NCBI GenBank assembly: GCA_037903355.1
Contig: JBAJFE010000014.1
Span: forward strand, 5,084,001-5,148,000
Direction: 5' to 3'
Source: Trichuris trichiura
Taxonomy: Eukaryota > Nematoda > Enoplea > Trichinellida > Trichuridae
DNA length: 64,000 bases
Part shown: positions 49,801 through 60,931 of the stretch, one piece after another
Layout: each line of letters starts with the position of its first letter
Numbering within the stretch: the stretch's first letter is position 1
Translations under genes and position numbers: made by a program
Notes under the pieces: model-generated
What the model was told of the DNA's origin: nothing
The model's input: the letters and a program-made list of their open reading frames with translations, nothing else
Database searches by the model: none

Positions 49801-52800
49801 ACTTTGACTCTTAAAACTTTTGCAGTTTCTGAAGATTGGAATGACTCTTCTGCACTTGCTGAGTGTATTTCATTATCGGTAGACCTCGTATTGGTTTCAG
49901 CAGAGAAGGAGCTTGAGGTCGACAGTGAACCTGTAGTTTGCTCTGAGGATGCATGTGAGCTTGAACCAGATTTTCCGCTTGTCCGTACAGGTGCAGGAAC
50001 TGTCACATGTTGAATAGGTTCGACGTAGGATGAAGGTTTCACGTGGCCTGCAGAATCATACGTGTTTGCTTGTGTTTCTGTCTTTTGAGATTCGAATGAA
50101 GACGACAGTGATAGTGAAACTTGTTCGTTGGAATTGAAGATTGTTACTGGAACTATAGCTGGATCGATGAAAGCTTTTGCGGGTTTCTGAACCGGCAGTG
50201 CTGGAACACCTGCAGGATGTGGTCGTTCCTGTTTAACAGGTTCAGTGGAAACCTTTTTTCCAAACAAAACGTCGTGAATGATGTCGAGCTCTGAGTAATA
50301 CCCAAGCATTTGGTTGGCTCTAGAATTTATCTCCAACGAAATATGGTTCAGATAGACGCCATACTGGAAAGCACGGCCATTGATGATGCAAGTTATTGGA
50401 GCACCGAGTTGCTAAATTTGCTTGATGACAAAGAGACGCAGAATGTGTTATTACTACTATTGCTACTTACAAGATAGTTTGGCCTTTTTTCATCCATGGT
50501 ACAGATTCCTCGGAAAGTATGCTTTTTTTTGTGGTCGGCATCCAGGCATCGAGGTTTTCTTGCTACCATGACAAGCTCCTCCTCGACTAAATGTTTGCTT
50601 CTGTCATAGTGGCTTACGTAACAAGACGCATGAAGAGGAGGTAATTCATCTCGCGGTGCCAAGCAGATGGGAACAACGCCATCTTTTCTGACCAATGGCT
50701 GCTCTAGTTTGATCAGGGCAATGCCTCTGCGCACTTTTTCGTTTCCCCAAGGAACTGAGTAAACGTTAAAACTGGAGATTTTTACCTTCTTCCCTCGTCT
50801 TTTGATGCGTGAATACAATGAGGAGCCAGCATAGATTCTCAGACTTGGACTTGCTGACCACATTTTCCGAGATCTCAAATTAAACGCATTAAACTGTGTT
50901 AGTAAGCTCGATGTGCACAGAGGTTTCTCACTGAGTGATGCACTCTTCAGCTGTAAGGACAAGGCTAGATGAATTCACGCTCTGGTTCAGCTCTCCCTCA
51001 TGTATCAAACTTCCCATACATTTTACAGAACCTCTAACTCTTGTAGCAATGATAACATTCCAAGGTAGCATTTCTTGAGCACTGTTTCCGTCGGCATAGC
51101 TTTCCAGACTTTTTCCGAATGTGGATGTATCTCCACAGAACACTTGTTCTCCCTATAAATTTGCATGCATCGATGCTATGCTTGTTATTTCATATTATCA
51201 AGCGTTTTTAAAATCTCATTAGTAAGGCTAGATAAAGCTTATAAGTTCATTAAGGTTTAGACTGAACTAGTGTTGCGAAACGACGCTTAGTTTTAGCTTC
51301 AACTATTCTTGTACATATTGAGCAACAGTCACATATTTGATTTCAGTATTCGTACTTTACGTCCATTTGGGAAAATTCGTTTTCCTGGTTTGGGTTTTTT
51401 ATCTGCCGGTTTTCTTGGTTTTTGGGTGCAAGATGAACTGCTTGGCTTTGGTCCTGGGACGCGTTTATTCTAAAAATTATAATGCAATAGTATCCTATCA
51501 TTCATGTGCTTAATTCGTTTATGAAATTTGCAATAAATAAAAGGAACCCAACGGTCACCGCCGATCCCACGTATGTGTGACAAAAGCAAAAGACAAAGAA
51601 GTGTTTCGGAGGTTTGATTGACAGCTTTATCAGTTTGTTGTCTGCGTAACGGGTATAGACGAGAACTAAGTGAAAAAGTGTTAGCTATCAATCTTTTCAA
51701 TTTTTTACATTTATTGTGTGTTACGAAGCTCTTGCAATAATGCTGGAGCATACTGCTACATGAAGCTGGATAAACTTTTTGGAGTTAACTTTTTCCAGTG
51801 TTACCGTGCTAGGGTTTCAAAAAAGTGCACAAAGACGTAGTGCAATCTGATGGTATGTTTATCTGAAATCTTTCAGCTACACTTAATCACTGGAATTTCA
51901 TTAACTGATCAACTGTAAACTTCTCCTACTTTTCGGCTGCTTCCTGGTTCTACAATTTTAAGCGCATAGGAAGTCAGCTTCTTTAAACGATCAGATGAAC
52001 TCATGACTTTTGATATGGACGGACAGTGATAAGTTTCATACATATGCCTGACAAAAGATAGACCGGAAATTGGATCTTTAGCAAAGCAAATTAATTACTT
52101 GAGTACTTACTGTGGAAGGTCTGCTGCAAGCTGAGCCCACTGATGAAGCTTCACTTTCTGACGATACTTTACTTACTGACGTGCCTTCGCTTGATTCGTC
52201 TGACTGCGCTGATGTTGTAAAGGCGGAGCCAAGTTGAACGACTTTGACTTTCGTTTGTTTTCCGATTGCAAATGCATTTGCGACATGACCGTAAAAATGC
52301 AAGGATTTTTTGTGAACTGACATAACCTTTCCGGTCGTTAGCTGGGCCAAATGTATGCCGTACTGATATGCCCTTCCATTCGTTATGCAAAACAGCGGTG
52401 CCCCAGTTGACTAAAAATTACACTTGTTGTAATAAGCTTGCATTTAATTGAACAAAATACCTTTTCTGAATTGTCCCTTTTTTGGTGGGTACAAAGCCCG
52501 AGAGTTTCATTTAGTTCAGGAAGCTGTCCAAAATCACATAGTGATCCAGGAACAAGGGTAACGCTTTCTTCATCTATCCGTCGCTTTTTGTAGGAAGAAG
52601 CAAAACAGGAGGTCATATCTGGTGGTACTGCGTATTGTGAAGGAAGACAAATGGGTGAAATTAATTTGTTAAACACTAGCGGCTTTCTCAGAGTGACCAG
52701 TGCTACTCCGTTCCATGTCTTGTCATTGACACTAGCGAGTGGAACTATCTTTACCGACTTAACTTTTGACTTGCTTCCACTGTTTAGGAAAGGTCGAACG

Positions 52801-53244
52801 CGATCGATGCCAGCGTATACTTTGTAACGTCTAGGCGTCCCCCATCTTTTCGTCAGTGAGCTGCAAGAAACAATTTGAGCGGTTTGAGGAGTTAGACACA
52901 CCATGGGCATACTGCCGGAAACAACTTCCCGCCGTAAGTATCAGAGCAGAAGAGTTTTGCTGAAAAACTTGTTGGTCATATTCAGGTATAATACTGCCGA
53001 GACACTTGAACTTTCCAAGCTTATATCTTAGAGCCACAGTCCAGGGAAATGATACTCTTTTAGTTTTGTCTTCAATATACGCATTTATCTGAATCCCTCC
53101 ATATTCTTTCGGAAGACCGCATCGTTCGGTAGCTTCCTGAAATCACATTAATCAAAGTTCCACATGGGACTGCTTGAAGTGGTTTACCAATTCTTGAACT
53201 ATTTTGAGTAATAAAAAGGACAAAATTGTCCAATTCAATTGCAT
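46812..53244 (-). CDS. Secreted multi-domain trypsin-like pseudoprotease with Ser-rich region
   Basis: Joins to about 1,500 codons. Exons: 53188-53244 (signal peptide MQLNWTILSFLLLKIV), 52913-53136, 52461-52860, 52111-52410, possibly about 51938-51987, 51356-51469 (Pro/Lys-rich linker), 50932-51152, 50471-50873, 49218-50411, 48144-49165, 47687-48080, 46812-47000. Domain 1: ERCGLP, PWTVALRY, ILTAGSCF, GVALVTL, PICLP, STGAPLFC. Domain 2: PWNVIIA, VLTAEECI, GIALIKL, PICLAP, QLGAPITC. Domain 3: CTGTLYV, VITAARC, GMAVLKL, PVGAPLVC. In S1 proteases these sites read TAAHC, DIALLKL and GDSGGPL, so the catalytic His is Ser, Glu and Arg, Asp is Gly each time, and Ser is Thr, Leu and Val. About 650 Ser/Thr/His-rich residues lie between domains 2 and 3. 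A split into two genes at 51.2-51.4 kb is possible. Confidence 0.65.
48549..48812 (-). repeat. 132-base in-frame tandem duplication in the Ser-rich region
   Basis: Two adjacent 132-base units (period from GCCATGATATTG at 48549 to the same at 48681) differ by only a few bases and encode a repeated 44-residue block containing SGHFHKNHYNE and NNVHGLSGVRSTEM. This is a recent duplication that lengthened the linker of the pseudoprotease. Confidence 0.9.
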
Positions 53245-55034
53245 AATGATGCAAGGCGCTCTGAACGCATACGATACAGCGTTTTTATAGGCTAAAACTG
53301 TATGCTGTCCTGTTTGGTTTTTATTGCAACGTTGCTATTATGTTTGCTTTTCACCTACACTGCTTCTTCATCGATTCTGCATTAATATCGCAATACTTTG
53401 GATTAGCCTATCGGGTGCCATATTTGTTTCATTTATTTTATTGAGCTCAAAGCTTCATCAAACAGATGTTACGACGGCTCCAGGTGCAGTAGCCAAAACG
53501 GTTAATTTGCTTTACTGAATTCACTTCAAATGCTTAACAATATGCGCTCAGTTTAACTATCACTGTTTCAATGCTGGTCAAGCTGTCCTGGTTGAGTTAT
53601 CAGCCATTCGTTCGCTGATCCGTTTTGGAGATTCATATCGTTATTAAATGTAATGCAGTGCAACACTTAAAAACAGATCAAATGAACTGATTCTTAGAAC
53701 CATATTCAGTGCGGACAGGCAGGCTAAGGGCACCACAGCGAGTTTGTAAAGCTGCATCAATTTAAAACAGGATCAGCGCAACTCGTTATGTTTGTACCCG
53801 GCACTGTCTGCGTGTGAATCACGGTAGACTTGCCAAAGTAAATTACACTTTCTAAATGACTCTTTTTATCGCCAGTCTAGTTACGAAATGTGATCATCAT
53901 TATGAATGTCTCATGTTCAGTAAGTGCATTTATAGTGCAGCTGTTTTTCTTGATAACTGCCTCAAACAGTAGTCTTTAACTGAGAACATTACCTGCTTTG
54001 AAGCCTGTTACACCAGGTGTGCCCGCAGAAAGTACCAAATCGGCCTGAGAGTATTTGCTTCGGAAACCTTCTCCAACCTTCAAGACTACTGTTCTTGATA
54101 ACTGCCGTTTTCTTGAATAGCGCTAATTCTTCCTTGTATTCGATAAGTTTTGTCTTTGTAATTCACCTGGTGGCTGCGACAAGTTCTACAGCAGAAGACG
54201 TTCGCTTCGAAGTCTGTATTTTGTTCTTAGGGAATAGCAATTGCAAGAGATTTACGAAAGCTGATCGCCAAGTTCAAAATCCGTTTGCTTGTTACAAAGA
54301 AGCACAGAAGAGTACAGAAACAAAACATGATGCCTTCCTCGAGCCTAGTAGAGACTAACAGTCGTAACAGGGGTGCCTTCATCTAGCTATCATTGAGTAA
54401 AGTAGGAAAAGAAGTTCATAGGGTTATCGCTGTAGCATTACTATGTTCTTACAAATATCAGCTGAATACATCGAACATGTCACGGAAAAGTGTGTTCCTA
54501 TATGTCTATGTACATTAATAGCTACCCTCTGTCACCTTCTTTAACTGCCTAATATTTAGACTGCGGTGACGGGCGTCACCTTGCTCGCTAAACGCAGCAG
54601 ATCAAAGGTTTTACCTAGGGTTGGCGGTTTGAAAGTCGCCTGATAACCCTCGAACTGGTTCCGCGTAAAAACTTGGTCATCTTACCGATGCTGACTATAA
54701 AATGGTGTGTCCACCATCATCTCGGCTGCTGAGTCTTACCTTCCGTCTGACCAGTGATCAGGCGCGTTCTTTATCTCTAGTATTGCATCTTGATAATTGT
54801 TTTAACTCCGCTGCCATTAGTATTTTCCTTCTTTCTGTCCATGTTCCCGCATTACCATTTTCACGTTTACTGAGTGCTCTGTTTGTGCAAATTAGATGTT
54901 GTACGTACACTTCTTTCCTGATGTCTGCTCTGTAATGCGAATAAACGTTCTCGGTGAAATTCTGAGCAGTCTGAAAAGTCCTGCTCTCTGACACTGTTTT
55001 TTACTAAGCTAATCCATTACTAGCTGATCTACAG
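53245..55034. other. Intergenic, only weak coding hints
   Basis: Minus-strand frames near 54050-54180 (EYKEELALFKKTAVIKNSSL) and 54758-54994 (YRADIRKEVYVQHLICTNRA) look coding-like but cannot be joined or named. Confidence 0.35.
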
Positions 55035-55704
55035 AGATTTTACTTCCCAACCAACGACGCAACCGAGACAGTGAGGGTAAGAAAAACGGGAACAGCTACT
55101 CAACCACAAATAAAGGACCAGAAGGAACACACCAAGTCGGTGAGTAAAACGGTGAGGTTCCAATAGAGTGTTCTTTGTTTCAACGTGACCAGGTAGGTGG
55201 CTTCAATACAATGGGTGCTAACTGCTGTGATCTAAACCATAGCATTCCATAAAAATGGAAGGAAAGTAAGAACGAGCGTTCATACTATTAACGTCAAGTA
55301 TTCCGCGCGACGATGCCTGTCTGAACATCGCAATGGTGGCGCATAAGAATTTGGACAGGCTTAGCATTGAAATCCTATCTCGCCTGTCACACTCGTCTGC
55401 TTTTCCTTTGCTGAATATGACTGCAGAAGAGATTACTCTGATCACCATGATTTAGAATATACGTTCCAGGATTTTTTCTAGCCTGGCAACAAGAAATAAT
55501 AAATGGATGGAATTGTCGCTACTGGAACTTTGGCATCATTATTGATCCTAATGAGGTCATGATTTTTCGACTTCATGACGGTGAGAAAGCGGTATCCTTC
55601 GGTAGAGTTCGGTAAGTTCCACTCAGAATTTTCTTTTATTACTTTTTAGGCTAACGGCAGCTTGCGGCAGTTACTTGCACGCTTACAAGTTGATTAGTAG
55701 GTGA
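55035..55704 (+). CDS. Candidate short-exon gene, unidentified
   Basis: Exons with good splice sites: 55035-55076 and 55116-55139 (small), 55482-55611 (reads WQQEIINGWNCRYWNFGIII, then DPNEVMIFRLHDGEKAVSFG, donor TTCG/gtaagt) and 55650-55704 (RLTAACGSYLHAYKLISR, TGA). The last two join in phase across a 38-base intron. The two small upstream exons are less sure, and a minus-strand 76-codon ORF (55218-55448) overlaps the gap between them. The family was not recognised. Confidence 0.45.
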
Positions 55705-55900
55705 AAATAAGTTTAGTCGCGGTACGCTGACGTGAGAATAAGTAAAAGTCGGCTACAAGCCATTACAGGCAACTACCAGACGTACAGATGGCATTCACCT
55801 GCTACAAAGAAATGCATAATGGATGAATGGATTGGGAAAAGGAAAGCATTTCGGGTTTTGGTTTTGTTGCCTAACTGTTGATATTGCTTCGCCGGACATC
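55705..55900. other. Short intergenic stretch
   Basis: Nothing recognised. Confidence 0.3.
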
Positions 55901-56212
55901 TGTTACAAGGAAAAGAGCAGAGGTGTTAATGGACGTCGGTCTCCAACAAAGGAAGGATTAACAATGACGGATAGTGTCCATTGATGGCCACTCTGTGATC
56001 CGTTTGTTATCGTTAATTCAGGGTCGCGGGAGCGACGCCGTCTGGGAGCTGTCTGGACGCTCCCTATTTAAAACCGTCTCGCTAACCTTGTTCGTCTCTC
56101 CTATCTCCACGTCGCTCTGCTTATGAGTGTTCACTCGTTTATTCTATCTGCACTGTATAACCAACAAAGTTACTTTGGTTATGCTTGATCTCGAAGGTCC
56201 AACCTTCCAACA
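55901..56212 (-). mobile_element. Solo LTR, sister of the one at 29.9 kb
   Basis: 312 bases, TGTTACAAGG at the plus-strand left edge and CTTCCAACA at the right edge, i.e. TG...CA ends in either orientation. It aligns over its full length with 29937-30481 except that it has GGAGATAGGAGAGACGAAC where the other has the 220-base GA array. There is no adjacent internal retroelement sequence. Confidence 0.75.
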
Positions 56213-57102
56213 CTAACAAATGCGACCTGCTTACGAATGGACTGACGAACTCATCAGCTGAAGATAGGACAGGATAAATCTCGAAAGTTCCTTTATTTTA
56301 ACGTAATTTTGCGGAACATTAAAAAGGATTCACCATAAAGTCTGAAACTGTTGATGCTCTTTCTCGCCTAAATGCAATGTAGGAACATCAGCGTAAATAT
56401 CGTTTCAAATGTAGTTAAATGCGTCTGCCAAACGCATGAATCTAGGCATGAACTGGCAATACAAAGTTAACTTTCAAATGAAACTAGAAAATATGCGGAA
56501 GCGAACTATTTGCCATATTACGTCAGATAACTGCTAAGTTCTGCATGCTGAACGTGGTTGAGGCACAAGAACCTTTAGTAGTCATATCAAGAGCGAATGT
56601 CCACGGAATTTTTTTCTATGGAATGTTTTGTTCGTAAATGAAACCAGTGGCACTATGTGGCTGAGAAGTGTAGGAAGTTTGATCATTTGGATGGTAAAAG
56701 TCTGAATGCAAATCTATCCGACATTGTTAGAACAACAGTGGATTGGTTTAACCGGTGAACACTTCGTTCTTTTCTCACTGAAAACACATGAATGATTTTA
56801 GAATCAAAAGTGCCCCAGAGCTAGAAATCGATGAAATAAAAGTTTATTCGACGCCAAGATACTCCTATTTTTTGATAATCGTTAAAAACAACCGTTTATT
56901 TGAAGAAAACCGGAGGATTGTACTTGCCTTGAAGCCGGCTCCTGGTTCACTTTAAGTTAAATAGACGAAAAACATTACTCCTCACACTAGCAAGAACCTG
57001 CATTCCGTTAACTTGCGATTGGCGCTTCTAACGCGGCTCCATTGGGGCTGGTTGCAGTTAGTGTAATTGTGAGGCTGCTGTCTTTTCTTATGTAGGAAAA
57101 GT
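56213..57102. other. Intergenic upstream of SSU72
   Basis: Presumed promoter side of SSU72; no element could be assigned. Confidence 0.4.
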
Positions 57103-58429
57103 ATGGCTAGCCAGCAACCTTCGTCAGTGGGGAATGGTTTGTCGAATTTTTCGGTTGGTAGCATACTATCTCGTCGGTATCGCGGAAATGTAAGAACGGC
57201 ATGCTAGCAATAATGGAAATTTACTGTCCAACTCTTGCGTAGCCAGCATATTTCGTAGTTTAACTTATATATTTGCAATATTTAATTGATTTGTTTATTG
57301 ACTGCCTGTTTCGCTTCATCCATGCTTTACTTCTAGGCTTCGAGCAAGCTGAGATTTGCGGTTGTATGCTCCAGCAATATGAATCGTAGTATGGAGGCCC
57401 ATAGCATACTAAGGTATTATTTATATCTGTTAGTATATGACTAAAGCAATTGTACGTGCAGCAAGAAAGGATTTACAGTTTCTTCCTTTGGAACTGGAAC
57501 GAAAGTGAAGCTACCTGGTCCTGCAGCTAATATGCCAAATATGTACTCTTTTTCGACGACTTATGCAGCCATATACAACGATTTAGCCGGAAAAGATTTC
57601 AACCTGTAAGCCATTACCTACTAGGCACGTCGGTTACGCAAGTATCTAAAGGAAATTCGCCCTTTTCCCAATTCCGTAATAGAAAGATCTTTATGACGTA
57701 ACATTTACCAATCCAGTATGCACAATCATATCATAATGGGAAATTAGCACGGCTCTGTGGGGGAAGCAGGGAACCGGTTATCGTTTTTCGAAAATTCTTT
57801 GCTTTTGAGAAGCTGTTTGTTCGAACATAATGTCAGTTTGTAATTCTGAATTATTTTGTGACGCCTAACTAATTTTTGTTGGCCGCTCATATGTCTGGAG
57901 TCAAGCTGCACTTTTTCCTATGAAAACATGATTTTCAAGTTAATGTGCACGTGTTCAGCTACACACAAAACGGCCTCCTCAACATGCTTGAAAGGAACAA
58001 GCAAATCAAATCTCGTCCGGAACGATTCCAGGAATGTACCGACACGTTTGACGTAGTAATTTGCTGCGAAGAACGCGTCTTCAACCAGGCGATGGAATGT
58101 ATGGATTTAATTAGAATTTAAAGAATCTAAAGTGAAACGTGTGACAGTCATGTTGTTTCAGATATGATTAGCCGTGAAATAAAAAGCGAACATATCTGCC
58201 ACATTATTAACATTGATATTCAGGACAACCACGAGGAGGCAACCCTTGGTGCCTTTATGATGTGTGACATTTGCAGACAAGTAACCAATGTGCACGTGTG
58301 CCAGTTTCAATGATCTTCCGCTTTCAGCTAGAGATGTGCAGAAATTTGAATGATGACATAGAAGATGTTTTGTCTGCTTTTGAGGAGAAATCGAAGAGAG
58401 AAATTTTACACGTCCCTTTCTTCTACTGA
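57103..58429 (+). CDS. SSU72: RNA polymerase II CTD phosphatase SSU72
   Basis: SSU72 removes phosphate from Ser5 and Ser7 of the Pol II CTD and works with the cleavage/polyadenylation machinery in the nucleus. Exons: 57103-57153, 57337-57413, 57462-57605, 57959-58098, 58162-58280, 58328-58429; all phases close, giving 210 residues (human about 194). It shows the low-molecular-weight-phosphatase-like loop VVCSSNMNRSMEAH with catalytic Cys and CxxxxxRS, then FGTGTKVKLPGPA, ERFQECTDTFDVVICCEERV, the hallmark NIDIQDNHEEATLGAFMMC, and a C-terminal FEEKS...LHVPFFY. The first exon adds a short Ser-rich leader; its GTTGGT donor is the weakest splice site. Introns 1 and 3 are longer (183 and 353 bases), the others 48-63. 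The stop is 180 bases from the convergent Penelope element. Confidence 0.93.
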
Positions 58430-58732
58430 ACTGTCCGTTCAAAATTGTTTCGATTTCTAGTGGATAAAATGTTTGCACACGTTTTTTTCATCGTTGCTTT
58501 CAATTTTTCACTTTACGTCAACAGTAACTTAACATGATAATGTCCTTATCTCGTTCAGGTTTGGTTTTTCAAGTTGTTTTTAGAATAATTGTTTTGACCC
58601 ATGCTAATGATTCATAGTAGATCTTCAGATTCACGGGTTTGGCCTGTTGGATGTATCTGTAAATAAACTTCAAAGTGCCCTACCAACGAATGGATGAGCA
58701 AATTGTAAGAGAAAATACAGAACAATTCGTAT

Positions 58733-58769
58733 ACCGTACGTTTCGGAACTGCTCGTGTTCCGTCGTCAG
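58733..58769 (-). ncRNA. Hammerhead-ribozyme-like motif in the PLE end
   Basis: On the minus strand: CTGACGA (58763-58769), a GGAAC/GTTCC helix closed by a 7-base loop, then GAAAC and a short GTACGGTA segment that allows a 2-base helix III before UA. CUGANGA...GAAA is the hammerhead core, and hammerheads are established in Penelope-like elements. One extra C lies between CUGACGA and helix II if helix II begins at GG, and helix I pairing is weak, so activity is unproven. Confidence 0.5.
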
Positions 58770-58837
58770 CAGTGTTGGGGAGAAGGTGTTTATTCGGTAA
58801 GGGGTTTATATAGCGCATGGGTACAATGGGTGTTTGA

Positions 58838-60931
58838 TTAGTTGGGTAGGGCGCAGCATTGAAATTTATTAATCGGCGCAGCCCATACTTCACTAATCTC
58901 CACGCCATTGTCGCGATTGATAGTGGAGTTTCTCTGGATATACAGAGCCTCCTTAATACGCCTAAGATGTAATAAGTTTTCGTGGCATACGATCTTCGGG
59001 TGCGGGTCGAGTGTGCACCGAGATGCGTGCTCAACGATCACTGAGGCACTTATCGCGTTCTCTATGGCTTTTCGAGGATCCGTTGTCGGTGGACGCCCTG
59101 GGCCGGTGGCCTGTACCCCATCGAGTCTTCGTTCGGCGTTCTTGTATGTCAACAAATTCTTCATGTATTGGCCGAATCTCTCAAGTAAAGTGTTGCCCGT
59201 TTCTCCTATGCAGGAGGCGTTGCAACCACACTTTATTTGGTAAATGACACCGGGTCTGCTGTCAAAAGGAACCTTGATCTTGTCATTTCTCACAATCGAA
59301 CGAAGATTACATGAACTTTTAAATCTCACGTTGAAATTTAAGGAGCGCCCCAGTCTCCTGATCCGTTCACTTAAACCACTGTAGTAGGGAAGGAGCAGCA
59401 CCGGGCGTTGTTGGTTATCAGGCGGGGACGGTGATGAAGGTTTATTTTGTTGGCACTGTTTAATAATGGAATTGATGAATTTACTGGGGTATCCGTTACT
59501 GCATAGTGTGTTATAAATGTGTCTTAATTCTGTATTTAAATATTCGGGGTCACAAACCGTTAGGGCCCTGTCAACCATCCCTTTAACTATACCTCTTTTA
59601 ACTGAAATAGGGTGATGAGAAGAAAAGTTTAGGTGCCGGTCCGAGTGGGTAGGTTTCCTATAAACTGTTGTTTTTAACTTATTCCCTTGTTTAATGACTA
59701 AGACATCTAGAAAAGGGAGTTTACAATTATTTTCCTTCTCAATGGTTAGCGTTATCTGGTTGGGGAAGAGACTATTCAGGTGTTCCAAGAGAGTTTCTTC
59801 ACTGCCTGATTTTATGATGGCAAAGATGTCGTCTACATATCTTTTGAAAATGATAGGAGGGGCACAGTCTTGCAGAGTGCTGAAGGCTTTTTCTTCGAGA
59901 TGTTCCATGAAGATCTCCGCAAGTATGGGGGAGAGTGGACTGCCCATAGGCGCACCGTCCTTTTGTGAGAAGAAACTATCCTGGAATCTGAAGTAGTTGC
60001 CCTCGCGCATGCAGAACGACACTAATTTAACTATGTGGGTGGGGTTTAATTTCGTCCTCTGCAAGATGGTGTCATCTGCATCTAACAGAGTTTGAAGCAA
60101 GTTGATGGTATATTTTATGGGAACGCTTGTGAAAAGGTCTTTTACATCGTAACTGACCATGATGTCACCGGGCTGCATTTTTATGTCTTTTAGTGTGGAA
60201 CAAAATTCTTTACAATTTTTAACATTGGACTCGCGTTTACCGGTTAGGGGTTGGATTATAGTTTTTAGATATGAACAAAGTCTTGAGGTGACACTATTAA
60301 TGCTGGAGACAACTGGTCTTAGAGGGACCCCTGGTTTGTGGATTTTGGGAAGGCCGTAAAGTTCAGGGCACCTAGTGTTACTGATGTATGAGAGACTACG
60401 GTTTATTTTAGAAATAATTGGGTCTTGGGGTTCATTGGCGAAGGAGTCTAACATATTTTGCAAAAGTTTTCGGGTCTTATCGGTCGGGTCTTGTTTTATG
60501 GGACGGTAAACGGGGTTGCTGAGGAGCTCATTTATCTTTTGAGTGTAGATGTTCCTATCCAGTATAACAACCGTATTACCTTTGTCAGCCTTCGTAATCA
60601 CAATGTCCGTTCCAGATTTTAGACTTTTAATGATCCCCCGTTCTGAACTGCTTAGGTTTGGGGTCGGACGATTGTTGCTGTTGTTGTTGCGTAATACTAG
60701 GCTGGAGATGTGACCTTTAATTTCTTTAGCCACTTTAGGATCGGTTTGCGCGAGACCGTACTCTGTGGAGGCAATTATATCTAGAATCGGAGGGTTCTTA
60801 GGAGTGGGAACGAAATTTAAACCTTTGCCTAAAACTGTTTTCTCATTGTCGTTTAGAACAAGGGAGCTGAGGTTAACGATAGTTTTATCTGTGTTATTGA
60901 GTGAAGATACATCGAACTCCGTAAAAGAAAC
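58838..60931 (-). CDS. Penelope-like reverse transcriptase with GIY-YIG endonuclease
   Basis: Open for about 697 codons; no ATG before about 60465, so the true N-terminus is lost or supplied by the missing 5' part. N-terminal block LGKGLNFVPTPKNPP is typical of PLEs. RT motifs: ITKADKGNTVVI, LPKIHKPGVPLRPVVSSI, YDVKDLFTSVP (first catalytic Asp), DGAPMGSPLSPILAEIF, FKRYVDDIFAI (catalytic DD). After a linker comes the GIY-YIG part GVIYQIKCGCNASCIGETG with a following Arg, then a His/Cys-containing end. There are no frame breaks in the RT and endonuclease. It reverse-transcribes its own RNA at a nicked target. The intact frame suggests recent insertion. Confidence 0.92.
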   Translation of the reverse strand, partial: VSFTEFDVSSLNNTDKTIVNLSSLVLNDNEKTVLGKGLNFVPTPKNPPILDIIASTEYGLAQTDPKVAKEIKGHISSLVLRNNNSNNRPTPNLSSSERGIIKSLKSGTDIVITKADKGNTVVILDRNIYTQKINELLSNPVYRPIKQDPTDKTRKLLQNMLDSFANEPQDPIISKINRSLSYISNTRCPELYGLPKIHKPGVPLRPVVSSINSVTSRLCSYLKTIIQPLTGKRESNVKNCKEFCSTLKDIKMQPGDIMVSYDVKDLFTSVPIKYTINLLQTLLDADDTILQRTKLNPTHIVKLVSFCMREGNYFRFQDSFFSQKDGAPMGSPLSPILAEIFMEHLEEKAFSTLQDCAPPIIFKRYVDDIFAIIKSGSEETLLEHLNSLFPNQITLTIEKENNCKLPFLDVLVIKQGNKLKTTVYRKPTHSDRHLNFSSHHPISVKRGIVKGMVDRALTVCDPEYLNTELRHIYNTLCSNGYPSKFINSIIKQCQQNKPSSPSPPDNQQRPVLLLPYYSGLSERIRRLGRSLNFNVRFKSSCNLRSIVRNDKIKVPFDSRPGVIYQIKCGCNASCIGETGNTLLERFGQYMKNLLTYKNAERRLDGVQATGPGRPPTTDPRKAIENAISASVIVEHASRCTLDPHPKIVCHENLLHLRRIKEALYIQRNSTINRDNGVEISEVWAAPINKFQCCALPN

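Noticed and set aside
58612..59034. 140-codon minus-strand ORF overlapping the PLE end
   Set aside because: It is an out-of-frame reading of the PLE ORF end and its terminal sequence.
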